Positions 43,061 to 51,244 of a stretch of DNA of 64,000 bases are shown here, in pieces. How positions within the stretch are numbered: position 1 is the first letter of the stretch; each line of letters opens with the position of its first letter. The notes under the pieces are model-generated. The model did no database searches, had not been told where the DNA came from, and saw only the letters and a program-made list of their open reading frames with translations. The position numbers and the translations under genes are program-made. This DNA is from CAYUUR01 sp052034685 (lineage in GTDB: Bacteria; Patescibacteriota; Saccharimonadia; Saccharimonadales; CAYUUR01): contig JBPOIH010000002.1 in assembly GCA_052034685.1 (NCBI GenBank), positions 52,777 through 116,776 on the forward strand, given 5' to 3'.

Positions 43061-44320
43061 TTATGAGCCGGTGCCAAACGAGGCATGCGGGATAAGTTCG
43101 GCGATTCTGAGTAGCTCATTATACTTACCAAGCCGTTCGGTACGCGAAAACGAGCCGGTCTTTATCTGGCCGACGCCAAGCCCAACGGCAATATGCGCAA
43201 TGCTAGTATCTTCCGTCTCACCCGAACGATGCGAAACCATAGCGCGATAGCCATTGGCCTTGGCCAGCAGCACTGTCTCAACCGTTTCAGTCACGGTGCC
43301 AATCTGATTAGGCTTGATTAAGATGCTGTTAGCCACATGCTGCTCAATGCCTTGTTGCAAGCGCTTGGCATTGGTAACAAACAAATCGTCGCCAACCAAC
43401 TGTATGTCATTGCCGCATGTCGCAGTTAGTTTTTGCCAGCCAGCCCAATCATCTTCTGCTAGGCCGTCTTCAATAGAAACAAGTGGGTACTTGGAAGCAA
43501 GTTTTTGATACCACGTAATCATTTCTTCACTGCTCAACGACGTCTTGCCAAAGACATACTTATCATCATGGAGCAGTTCGCTGGCAGCCACATCGAGCGC
43601 TAGACTTATGTCTTTACCTGGTTTGAACCCGGCACCGGCAATCGCCTCTATAAGCAAATCAAGCCCTGCTTCTTCACGAGTCAATGACGGCGCAAAGCCG
43701 CCTTCATCACCGACCGTGGTTGATTGACCTTTCTTTTGCAGAATACCGCCAAGCGCATGAAACACTTCGCTGGCCATCTGCAAACCATCCTGTAATGAGC
43801 CTGCGCCATGTGGCACAATCATGCATTCCTGGATGTAGAGACCACCGATAGCATGTTTGCCACCATTGAGAACATTGACAAAAGGCACAGGCAGGCAGAC
43901 CTCACTGGTGCCGGCAAGCTGTTGGATGTAACGAAAGAGTGGCAACTGCTGAGAGGCAGCCGAGGCTTTGGCGAACGCAAGCGAGACTGCCAGAATAGCA
44001 TTGGCACCTAACTTGCTTTTATTATCGGTGCCATCAAGTGCAATGAGCGATTTATCAAACTGCTTTTGTGAGTCGTATGATTTTTTGACGATATGCTGCG
44101 CAATGCTCACCGAACAGTTGCGAAGTGCCTTTTCTACGCCCTTGCCGCCATACTGCTTGCCGCCGTCACGCAGCTCAATTGCCTCGTGACTCCCGGTTGA
44201 AGCACCAGACGGAACCGACGCTCTACCAAACGACCCATCATCTAAATACAGATCGACCTCGACGGTGGGGTAACCACGAGAATCATAGATCTGTCGCGCA
44301 ATTAATTTCTGGATTTTCAT
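43061..44320 (-). CDS. eno: Enolase
   Basis: 419 residues from ATG 44320 (MKIQKLIARQIYDSRG). Catalytic features: GASTGSHEAIELRDG near 40, VGDEGGFAPSL near 205, the metal site D and E in SIEDGLAEDDW and GDDLFVTN, the catalytic Lys in LIKPNQIGT, and SHRSGETEDT. It makes phosphoenolpyruvate from 2-phosphoglycerate. Divergent from the dehydrogenase/mutase fusion that supplies the step before it; the shared 24-nt gap contains TTATAAT. Confidence 0.97.
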   Translation of the reverse strand: MKIQKLIARQIYDSRGYPTVEVDLYLDDGSFGRASVPSGASTGSHEAIELRDGGKQYGGKGVEKALRNCSVSIAQHIVKKSYDSQKQFDKSLIALDGTDNKSKLGANAILAVSLAFAKASAASQQLPLFRYIQQLAGTSEVCLPVPFVNVLNGGKHAIGGLYIQECMIVPHGAGSLQDGLQMASEVFHALGGILQKKGQSTTVGDEGGFAPSLTREEAGLDLLIEAIAGAGFKPGKDISLALDVAASELLHDDKYVFGKTSLSSEEMITWYQKLASKYPLVSIEDGLAEDDWAGWQKLTATCGNDIQLVGDDLFVTNAKRLQQGIEQHVANSILIKPNQIGTVTETVETVLLAKANGYRAMVSHRSGETEDTSIAHIAVGLGVGQIKTGSFSRTERLGKYNELLRIAELIPHASFGTGS

Positions 44321-44350
44321 AACTGTTGTATCTATCTTATAATAATGCTT

Positions 44351-46006
44351 ATGGCTAGCATAGTTTTTTATGATGCGACGCAAACTGACACGTCGCATCT
44401 GACCGATGGTTTGAACGATATCCAAAAGGACTATGTTTTTGTTGGCGGGTCATTAACTACTGAGACGATCGACCCAGATGCGGAGGTTATTTCTGTATTC
44501 GTGACCAGTAGCGTTACAGCAGAACTCATCGCCAAAATGCCCAAACTCCGTCTCATCGCCTGCCGATCGACGGGTTACAACAACGTCGACTTTCCTGCTG
44601 TCCAAGCAAGAGACATACAGGTAGTGAACGTACCGACCTACGGGGAAAACACCGTTGCCGAATACACCTTTGCCCTGCTTTTGGCACTAACTCGAAAGGT
44701 TCCCACCACCATTACAGCCGTGGCGAGTGGCAATATTCAAGCACCCGAGCTTGCTGGGCATGACCTCAAAGGCAAAACCATTGCAATCTTAGGCTTTGGG
44801 CACATTGGCCAATACACTGCGCGCATTGCCAAAGGCTTTGGCATGCATGTGCTCGGCTACGACCCGTACCCCAACAAGAAAGCCGCTGATGAAATTGGCG
44901 TGGAGCTTGTCGACTTTGATACAGCAGTCAAGCAGTGCCATATACTGTCACTTCACATTCCTTACTCCCCCGAGAATCATCACCTCATCAACGCCGATGT
45001 GCTCAGCATGATGAAACGTGGTTCAGTCATCATTAACACCGCCCGTGGCGAGCTTATTGATACCAAGGCGTTGCTCGTCGCAAAACAAAGTGGGCAAATT
45101 GGTGGGCTAGGACTGGACGTTATTGAAGGTGAACAGTTACTCAACATTCAAGAAGAACTGTTATTACTACGCCGTGAAAAACTCCCTGCAGAAATGCTCG
45201 AAATGAGCATGGAGATTAACAGTCTCAAGAAAATGCCCAATGTCATCATTACGCCGCACAATGCCTACAATACTGTAGAAGCCGTCAGTCGAATTAACCA
45301 AACGACCGCCCAAAACATCGTCAGCTTCCTGGAAGGCAAACCTACAAACGTCGTCAAGCCACCTGCCAAAAGAACTGGCAAACTACTCATCACCCGTCAT
45401 GGCGAATCTGAATGGAACGCGCTGGGCAAATGGACTGGCAGTACGGACGTGCATTTGAGTGAGAAAGGTTTCCGTGAGGCCGCCATGCTTGGTCAGGTTG
45501 TAGACGGCACCAAGGTTGACTACGCCTTCACGTCACAACAGATCCGGGCATTAGAAACATTGGAGAGTATCCTTGACGCTTCACAACAATTTGACGTCCC
45601 GTTTGAACGCAGTGACGCCATCAACGAGCGTGATTATGGTGACTATACGGGCAAAAATAAGTGGGAAATGCGCGACAGCATTGGCGAAGAAACCTTCAAC
45701 CGCATCCGCCGTGAATGGAACTTCCCAGTGCCAAATGGTGAAACGCTCAAGGACGTTTATGCCCGTGCAGTGCCGTTCTATACCGAAAAAATTCTACCAA
45801 AAGTGCTTGATGGTCAGAACGTACTCGTCGTGTCTCACGGCAACGCCATCCGCGCCTTGATGAAATACATCGAGGACATCTCTGATGCTGACGTTGCTAA
45901 ATTAGAAATGCCATTTGGCGAAATACTTGTCTATGAAGTTGACGACAAAGGCAAACAGCTCAAAAAAGAATCACGCAAGATTGACACTACTCCGCCGCCT
46001 GCTTAA
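44351..46006 (+). CDS. 2-hydroxyacid dehydrogenase / phosphoglycerate mutase fusion
   Basis: 551 residues from ATG 44351, 7 nt after TATAAT. Residues ~1-335 are a D-isomer 2-hydroxyacid dehydrogenase of the D-lactate type: GFGHIGQYTA nucleotide loop, catalytic Arg in NTARGEL, Glu in GLDVIEGE and His in TPHNAYNT. Residues ~342-550 are a histidine-phosphatase phosphoglycerate mutase: ITRHGESEWN with the phospho-His, RDYGDYTG with the Glu, and VVSHGNAIRAL. Both active sites look intact. It joins glycolysis just before enolase to lactate formation in one chain. Confidence 0.9.
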   Translation: MASIVFYDATQTDTSHLTDGLNDIQKDYVFVGGSLTTETIDPDAEVISVFVTSSVTAELIAKMPKLRLIACRSTGYNNVDFPAVQARDIQVVNVPTYGENTVAEYTFALLLALTRKVPTTITAVASGNIQAPELAGHDLKGKTIAILGFGHIGQYTARIAKGFGMHVLGYDPYPNKKAADEIGVELVDFDTAVKQCHILSLHIPYSPENHHLINADVLSMMKRGSVIINTARGELIDTKALLVAKQSGQIGGLGLDVIEGEQLLNIQEELLLLRREKLPAEMLEMSMEINSLKKMPNVIITPHNAYNTVEAVSRINQTTAQNIVSFLEGKPTNVVKPPAKRTGKLLITRHGESEWNALGKWTGSTDVHLSEKGFREAAMLGQVVDGTKVDYAFTSQQIRALETLESILDASQQFDVPFERSDAINERDYGDYTGKNKWEMRDSIGEETFNRIRREWNFPVPNGETLKDVYARAVPFYTEKILPKVLDGQNVLVVSHGNAIRALMKYIEDISDADVAKLEMPFGEILVYEVDDKGKQLKKESRKIDTTPPPA

Positions 46007-46024
46007 TTTGACTTCAGTAGATTG

Positions 46025-47341
46025 CTAGTTTGCAGGCTTGGCAAAGAAATTCACTGAAGCATTGATGTACTTTTCATTACTATCGATATCAACATCCGCG
46101 TTTTTCTTTGTAGCTTGATCAAAGACATTGATAGTACTTGGAGCTGATTTTTCATTCTTTGCATTACATATATTTGGATCGCTTCTTGAGAAAATCACTT
46201 TCTCTTCAGTGCTGGCAAGCAACTTTATTTGCCTAACTGAATCAAACCCTGTCAAACTCTCGTACTTTTTAGTTCCAAGGTTGAGTTGATAAATTGCGCT
46301 CTTATGTGGCTTGTTCGTAACGGTGCTGAAAAGTAAGGTATCTGCACTGTCGTGAACTTTTATCAAGCTCTCGATAGAACCGCCGACTGAACATGTCGCC
46401 GTCAGGGCTGTCGTCGAGATACCTGCCGTGTCGCCAAGCGGGTTCGCCACCAAGGCATCTTTGTATGTGTCTAGGTTTATATTGCGGATAGTGTCAGCTG
46501 TCGAAATATAGTACGCATTGTCTCCAAGGATAGTTATTTTTCCACTATCATTGGCTTTTGGATTTAGTTTTTTCACAAGTTTGCCTGTTTCAAGCGAGCT
46601 AATATTAAGGAGTGCTGCCGGCCCACCTTCGGTTTCAACTCCCCAATAGAACTCTTTTCGGTCTTTTGAGGCGCCCATTATAAAAACGGATCCGTAGGTT
46701 GTCTGTTGATCAAACAACTTTGATTTGCCCGACCCATCCGGATTAACCTTATAAAAAGATTGTCGAACATCAGGAATATAGTATTGGTCTGGTTTTGCAG
46801 GCTTATTGGCAATGAGCTTGGTTGAAACGATCAACTCGTCAGCGTCATCGTACCATGCAAAATCAACTGATTCACCGGCCTTTTTCTCTAAGACTAGAAC
46901 CGTTTCTTCTGGCTTACTTGAGGACGCTACCTCGACGCCCTTGTCAGTAACCAGCGCAATGTATTTGCTAGATACTGCTGGGGTATAGGGCTGCTTGACG
47001 GAAGTTATTTCTGATCCGTCATAGCTAATTTCTGCAAATTGATCCGTTTTATTGTAGTAAGACGTGAGCCACAGCTTAGTTGGCTTAGGAGATGGTTTTG
47101 CTGGCGATTCCTGCGTTGTGGCGTTAGTTGCAGTTGGTACCGCAGGCTCGCTGCGCAGAAGAAAGAATGCTGCTGCACCTAGCCCTATAGCAAGTAATAG
47201 AACTACGAGGAGAATGATGATCTTTTTTTTACTTTTTGGCTTATTATGCTCTTCTGGTGGCGTTTCATAAGCCGGTTGCTGTTGCGCTAGCTCAGCGGGC
47301 ACTGGGGAGTCTGGAACTTGTGGGGGAGTATTATTGTCCAT
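46025..47341 (-). CDS. Membrane-anchored propeller-like surface protein (paralog B)
   Basis: 438 residues with the same plan as the gene at 4104: proline/glutamine-rich cytosolic tail (1-35), KPKSKKK patch, one membrane helix (about 41-62), then about 370 residues outside, with propeller-like strand repeats (FAEISYDGSEITSV, YKVNPDGSGKSKLF, IYQLNLGTKKYESL). The gene is flanked by a direct repeat of the end of the neighbouring fusion gene (45948-46006 and 47428-47486), which suggests it arrived by insertion or duplication. Confidence 0.72.
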   Translation of the reverse strand: MDNNTPPQVPDSPVPAELAQQQPAYETPPEEHNKPKSKKKIIILLVVLLLAIGLGAAAFFLLRSEPAVPTATNATTQESPAKPSPKPTKLWLTSYYNKTDQFAEISYDGSEITSVKQPYTPAVSSKYIALVTDKGVEVASSSKPEETVLVLEKKAGESVDFAWYDDADELIVSTKLIANKPAKPDQYYIPDVRQSFYKVNPDGSGKSKLFDQQTTYGSVFIMGASKDRKEFYWGVETEGGPAALLNISSLETGKLVKKLNPKANDSGKITILGDNAYYISTADTIRNINLDTYKDALVANPLGDTAGISTTALTATCSVGGSIESLIKVHDSADTLLFSTVTNKPHKSAIYQLNLGTKKYESLTGFDSVRQIKLLASTEEKVIFSRSDPNICNAKNEKSAPSTINVFDQATKKNADVDIDSNEKYINASVNFFAKPAN

Positions 47342-47427
47342 GTTAGTCCTTGTTATGTATTACGGTTAGTTTACCATAAGTTTTATACTGCGCGGCTTTG
47401 CTGTTCGAAAGCATGATTATACGAACC

Positions 47428-47486
47428 AAGGCAAGTAGATCAAAAAAGAATCGCGCTAGATTAACACTACTCTGCCGCCTGTTTGA
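47428..47486 (+). pseudogene. Fragment duplicating the 3' end of the dehydrogenase/mutase gene
   Basis: 59 nt that match 45948-46006 at about 50 positions, in the same orientation and 1480 bp away. The core block CAAAAAAGAATC and CACTACTC-GCCGCCTG are shared. The copy no longer has an open frame around it. It brackets the paralog B gene as a direct repeat. Confidence 0.75.
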
Positions 47487-47494
47487 GGGTTACT

Positions 47495-47812
47495 CTAGTA
47501 CTTTAGCCAACTCCAGTTCGATCCTTCTTCAGCAACAACAGACGTATCGCTGTCAGCCCTAAAGCGTATCACCTCACCAGCCAGACCGGTACGTATATCA
47601 ATCTCCCCGCATCCGACATTGTTAAAAAAGTTTACCGTCGCAGTATTACCAAATCTATACACAAATCGCAGTACCTCGTTGTATGCATAAGTTTGACCTT
47701 CAACGAGTTTCTCTTCTGCAATTGCCACTGCAATATGGCCCAATTCAAAGCAAAACGCGCCATTAAACCCAACAACTCGCGCATCCGAAAGTAACATCTC
47801 GTGGTTTGTCAT
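47495..47812 (-). CDS. Hypothetical protein, 105 aa
   Basis: From ATG 47812 behind a good AGGAGGTG site. A soluble, beta-rich small protein (FCFELGHIAVAIAEEKLVEG, VYRFGNTATVNFFNN) ending in NWSWLKY. No family recognised. Stands alone between the duplicated fragment and the tRNA-Lys trailer. Confidence 0.62.
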   Translation of the reverse strand: MTNHEMLLSDARVVGFNGAFCFELGHIAVAIAEEKLVEGQTYAYNEVLRFVYRFGNTATVNFFNNVGCGEIDIRTGLAGEVIRFRADSDTSVVAEEGSNWSWLKY

Positions 47813-47945
47813 TTTTAACACCTCCTTCACCAAGTATCGTTCATAAGTAATCTGACGGTTAGTGTAATTGATTTCCTATACTATCGTTTACTCATTGTAT
47901 GCAGACCTACGGCACAGATTAGTGTAAAGACCCATTAAACGAGAG

Positions 47946-48117
47946 GGGTCCAGTGGGGCAATGCACATTTCGTCGCTTACTCGGAGTAAACTCCTGCGTG
48001 AGCTCCTTATGACCGAACCCACGACTTGCATCTTTTTCTTTGAAAAATCTGCGTCGTAGATTCAAGCCAACAGAACGACCAATCAAAAAACTCCCAAAAA
48101 GGGAGTTTTTTGATTGG
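47946..48117 (-). repeat. tRNA-Lys trailer module
   Basis: Minus-strand order: CCA-starting hairpin 48117-48079 with a perfect 17-bp stem containing an A-run and a T-run; inverted T-arm copy (48063-48053), which pairs fully with the direct copy through two G-T pairs; a TTTTTC/GAAAAA hairpin; direct T-arm left copy GTCGTGGGTTCG (48025-48014); a 55-nt insert starting GTCAT and ending GCATTGC with a GGAG-TTTA-CTCC hairpin; and a copy of the tRNA 3' strand CCCACTGGACCC (47957-47946). Confidence 0.68.
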
Positions 48118-48191
48118 AGGGTCCAGTGGGACTCGAACCCACGACACCCTGCTTAAAAGGCAGGTGCTCTAACCAGCTGAGCTATGGACCC
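48115..48191 (-). tRNA. tRNA-Lys (TTT)
   Basis: Minus-strand cloverleaf: acceptor GGGTCCA/TGGACCC, discriminator T, encoded CCA, anticodon stem-loop CCTGC-CTTTTAA-GCAGG, T-arm GTGGG-TTCGAGT-CCCAC. Discriminator T is uncommon for tRNA-Lys (A in most bacteria). Confidence 0.94.
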
Positions 48192-48205
48192 GCGTTACCG
48201 TGTAA

Positions 48206-48306
48206 TTAATTGTTGCTCCTAGTTTTCATGAGCAAAAGCTCCTGAAAACTTTTTAGCAACAATTAAAGCCGGTGCCTTTACCCCTCAAAAGCAAGCTTTT
48301 GTGGGG
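48206..48306. repeat. Two long hairpins upstream of tRNA-Lys
   Basis: 48206-48266 folds almost completely: TTAATTGTTGCT pairs AGCAACAATTAA, then AGTTTTCA pairs TGAAAACT and GAGC pairs GCTC around AAAA. 48281-48306 is CCCC-T-CAAAAGC-AA-GCTTTTG-T-GGGG. No open frame spans them. They may be terminators for convergent reading, or a small mobile repeat. The rest of the gap to 48468 shows only the promoter of the next gene (TTATAAT near 48433). Confidence 0.6.
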
Positions 48307-48468
48307 ACCCCTTTTCTTCAAAACTTGTGGGCTGCTGTTTTCCTTTTTGCACCAAGCTGAGGAAAATAACTTCTTACATTATGCTTATTTTTGCTAAAAA
48401 GTCAATCAGAAGAGCAGGTGTACATATGCCCATGTTATAATTCAGATTAATTAAATGTGGGGTACGTT

Positions 48469-48765
48469 ATGCCGAAATTAAACAAGAAGACACAAAATAA
48501 GCTTAACGCAATCCAGCCTTTAGAGATTCTTGCGCTTATTGCTTCCCTTTTCTATTTGCAATCATTCAACACGAACCTTTCTAACTACGCTTTGCTGTTT
48601 GATGCCGCACAGCATCCAGACGTGTACTCACTTGTTTTTGCTCTTGGAGTCACAGGCTACTATCTCAACAAGCGTAAATCTTTTTCTATAATTAGCGTTA
48701 TCACGCTCTCGGTAATTGCAACTGTAAGCATTGTATGGTTTTTTGGTTTCAGCCTAAACTTTTAG
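48469..48765 (+). CDS. Small three-helix membrane protein, 98 aa
   Basis: From ATG 48469; a GTG 12 nt earlier is less likely. A short basic N-terminus (PKLNKKTQNKLNA) then three membrane helices (about 18-36, 45-60, 72-96) with YYLNKRKSF between. No family recognised. Monocistronic, preceded by TTATAAT. Confidence 0.65.
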   Translation: MPKLNKKTQNKLNAIQPLEILALIASLFYLQSFNTNLSNYALLFDAAQHPDVYSLVFALGVTGYYLNKRKSFSIISVITLSVIATVSIVWFFGFSLNF

Positions 48766-48794
48766 TAGGTTGGACAGCAGTCTAAGGGTGCTAA

Positions 48795-49286
48795 CTACTT
48801 CTTGTGGCTCTTTTTGTGCGGTTCGCCAGGAGCACGGCTGAGCAGCCAGAGCGATATCAGTTGTAGCAACACCACGACACCAATAATCATATTGTGTGTG
48901 TCCAGTAGTTGCTTACCGAACGGAATGGTCGCTACTTGCTGCTGAATTTCGTACGGCAGAATTGGCAGGACAAATGCAGCTAGGACAATACCCGTAATTG
49001 CCAGCGGTATGACATGCAGCAGTGTTTTACCGCGAGATATTGATCCGTGCATAAATAGTGCTGTCAGAAACATCGGCAATACGATTATAAACGCCTCGGC
49101 ATATTCGGCAGCGGCATTAGTCTTAAAGAACGATCGAGCAATCTCGCCAGCTTCACTATGAAAATACCGCCCTAATAGCTCACCAGCCATGACGCTAAAA
49201 AACAGCGCCGATGCACTGACGCGAAACAAAACACCCAAGGCAAGCGGCAGTCCAAGCAAAATACCAAGAATTATATAGGGCGTCAT
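48795..49286 (-). CDS. Hypothetical polytopic membrane protein, 163 aa
   Basis: Four to five membrane helices and a basic tail RAPGEPHKKSHKK. No family recognised. TATGAT ends 9 nt before the ATG. It is followed, in convergent layout, by the small membrane gene at 48469. Confidence 0.65.
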   Translation of the reverse strand: MTPYIILGILLGLPLALGVLFRVSASALFFSVMAGELLGRYFHSEAGEIARSFFKTNAAAEYAEAFIIVLPMFLTALFMHGSISRGKTLLHVIPLAITGIVLAAFVLPILPYEIQQQVATIPFGKQLLDTHNMIIGVVVLLQLISLWLLSRAPGEPHKKSHKK

Positions 49287-49313
49287 ATAGAAGTAATCAT
49301 ACCATGAGCAGAA

Positions 49314-49757
49314 TCAAAATCTGACACGTTCACCTTCGCTGATACCACTACGGGACACCTGCCCAGCATTGAGCTCGATTACGTATGAAGCATCATCGGC
49401 AGGGCAAAAACTTTCTGGGTACGAATCCGGCGGCACATTTTGGCGCAGTTCAATAACCTGCCCGTCGGCATTCACCCATAAAATATCGATTGGGAAGTTC
49501 ATGTCTTTCATCCATATGCAGTATTTGCCGGGCTTTCCAAAGTCAAAGATCATGGCAGTGTCATCTGGTAATGAGTCACGATTTGACAATCCCTTCTCTC
49601 GCTTTGCAGGGGTGTTGGCATACTGGATATTATATAACTGCGATCCTACTTCAAGTTTTCGCGGCTCATACAGAAATGGTACAAACAACGCAGCGAATAG
49701 AAAGAAGGCTACAATGAAAACGAGTCGCCACTGCGCCTTAAGCGCCGATACGATCAC
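49314..49757 (-). CDS. Secreted DUF192 protein
   Basis: 147 residues from GTG 49757, which overlaps the rimK-like stop by 20 nt; the listed longer reading starts at TTG. A signal-anchor helix (about 10-32) precedes the DUF192 domain: KREKGLSNRDSLPDDTAMIFDFG, then YCIWMKDMNFPIDILWVNADGQV split over residues ~75-100, and AGQVSRSGI at the end. DUF192 proteins are small exported beta proteins of unknown function. Coupled to the ligase/protease pair. Confidence 0.85.
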   Translation of the reverse strand: MIVSALKAQWRLVFIVAFFLFAALFVPFLYEPRKLEVGSQLYNIQYANTPAKREKGLSNRDSLPDDTAMIFDFGKPGKYCIWMKDMNFPIDILWVNADGQVIELRQNVPPDSYPESFCPADDASYVIELNAGQVSRSGISEGERVRF

Positions 49758-50652
49758 GCTTGCCCCGTTTGCTGGTGGCGTTTCGCTCGATGTAATCAAT
49801 AATTGGCGCTGCGACGTTTCGTCCGGTCACCTTTTCTATACCAAAACCCGGGCTGGAGTTCACTTCAAGAACAAGTGGTCCATGTGTTGAACGCATCATG
49901 TCAACGCCGCAGATTGGCAGGCCCATAGCGCGGGCAGCCTTGATGGCTGTTTTCTTTTCTTCATCAGTGAGCTTCACAACTGAGCCTTCGCCACCTTGGT
50001 GCAGGTTACTGCGGAAGTCATCGTCCAGACTCTGGCGCTTCATACTGGCAACCACGCGGCCACCAACTACAAATGCACGAATGTCTTCACCGCCGGCTTC
50101 TTCGATAAATTCTTGCAGAAGAATGTTAGTACCATCTTCGTTATGTAGATAAAAGGCTTGCAGTACTGACTTGGCTGCTTTTTTGGTCTCTGCTAGCACC
50201 ACGCCATTGCCGTGCGTTCCACGGGCCAGCTTAATAACAACTGGCGTGCCGCCAACCTGCTCAAGCAAATCGTCGATATCAGCCGTATTACGAGAAAACA
50301 CCGTCTTTGGAATGCCAACACCTGTTCGGGTCAATAGTTGCAGGCTGCGCAACTTGTCACGCGAACGCACAATTGCAATGGAGGTAGAGGTCGTATATAC
50401 GCCCTGCATTTCAAACTGACGAACAATCGCCGCACCATACCGCGTCATACTGCTGGCAATTCGCGGGATAACCGCATCAATACCGCGCAGGTCTTCACCA
50501 CGGTAGCTTACCGCCGGGTTACTACGCTCAATTGCCGCATAACAGTCACGGTACTTAACAATGCGTACCGTGTGGCCACGCAGCATGGCCTCTTCTTTGA
50601 GGCGCTTTGTCGAATAGTTGCCAGGGCCGTTGGATAAAATTGCGATATTCAT
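49738..50652 (-). CDS. rimK: RimK-type ATP-grasp amino-acid ligase
   Basis: 304 residues of the RimK family. N-terminal domain MNIAILSNGP, then the ATP-grasp core: TPVVIKLARGTHGNGVVLAE (about 134-153), LLQEFIEEAGGEDIRAFVVG (about 181-200), and the metal site VLEVNSSPGFG near 268. RimK adds glutamates to ribosomal protein S6 or makes poly-glutamate. The overlapping partner upstream (50649) is the retropepsin-like zinc protease often found with rimK. Confidence 0.88.
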   Translation of the reverse strand: MNIAILSNGPGNYSTKRLKEEAMLRGHTVRIVKYRDCYAAIERSNPAVSYRGEDLRGIDAVIPRIASSMTRYGAAIVRQFEMQGVYTTSTSIAIVRSRDKLRSLQLLTRTGVGIPKTVFSRNTADIDDLLEQVGGTPVVIKLARGTHGNGVVLAETKKAAKSVLQAFYLHNEDGTNILLQEFIEEAGGEDIRAFVVGGRVVASMKRQSLDDDFRSNLHQGGEGSVVKLTDEEKKTAIKAARAMGLPICGVDMMRSTHGPLVLEVNSSPGFGIEKVTGRNVAAPIIDYIERNATSKRGKRDRIGA

Positions 50653-51146
50653 GTTTTGTATTCCTCTTCTTCATCTATTGGCAATACGATACCATACTGT
50701 TTCTTTAACTCGAGCCTGTTAACGCCTTGTAGCGACGGGTCAACAAGAAATCGCTTATTAAGCAACGTGCGTCCAAGCAGAATCGGATACAGCATCTTTG
50801 CTCGGTTGGCTAAGGTGAACTTACCCCAGAACACCTTTGGACCGATTTTTACCTTAAGCTTTACTTCAAACCGCTCTTCTCTGTGACCAAAAGAATTTGT
50901 CACCCAAACACGCTCAAAGTTCTTTGTGGTTACCGTCTCAGCGACCTCTTTGAATAATGGATGCTGTCCAAGCAACCGGAAGGTTAGCTCGGTGCCGTCA
51001 TCATTCAAGGCAATATTGTCAGCATGGACTGATGAACGATATGCGCCGGTGTCTACCTTTGCAGGTACGTCAGCAATCGAGAACTCCGTAAAATGCAAGA
51101 GCTCTGCGCGACCAATAACGACTTTTCTGATGTAATCTTTTTTCAT
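50649..51146 (-). CDS. RimB-like retropepsin-type protease (ATP-dependent zinc protease family)
   Basis: 165 residues. The motif VDTGAYRSSVHADN (about 30-43) carries the aspartate of retropepsin-like folds, followed by WVTNSFGHREERFEV and PILLGRTLLNKRFLVDPS. In Pseudomonas RimB of this family trims glutamates added by RimK. It overlaps the ligase gene by 4 nt, so the pair likely forms an add-and-trim modification module. Promoter-like TACTAT lies close upstream. Confidence 0.85.
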   Translation of the reverse strand: MKKDYIRKVVIGRAELLHFTEFSIADVPAKVDTGAYRSSVHADNIALNDDGTELTFRLLGQHPLFKEVAETVTTKNFERVWVTNSFGHREERFEVKLKVKIGPKVFWGKFTLANRAKMLYPILLGRTLLNKRFLVDPSLQGVNRLELKKQYGIVLPIDEEEEYKT

Positions 51147-51244
51147 ATACGAACCACTTATATAGTATCAAAGTGCCTATCTAATACCTTGAATTCTGTA
51201 TGAATTTATGGTAATTTTATTATGAAAAGGTAATTTTGTCAAGC

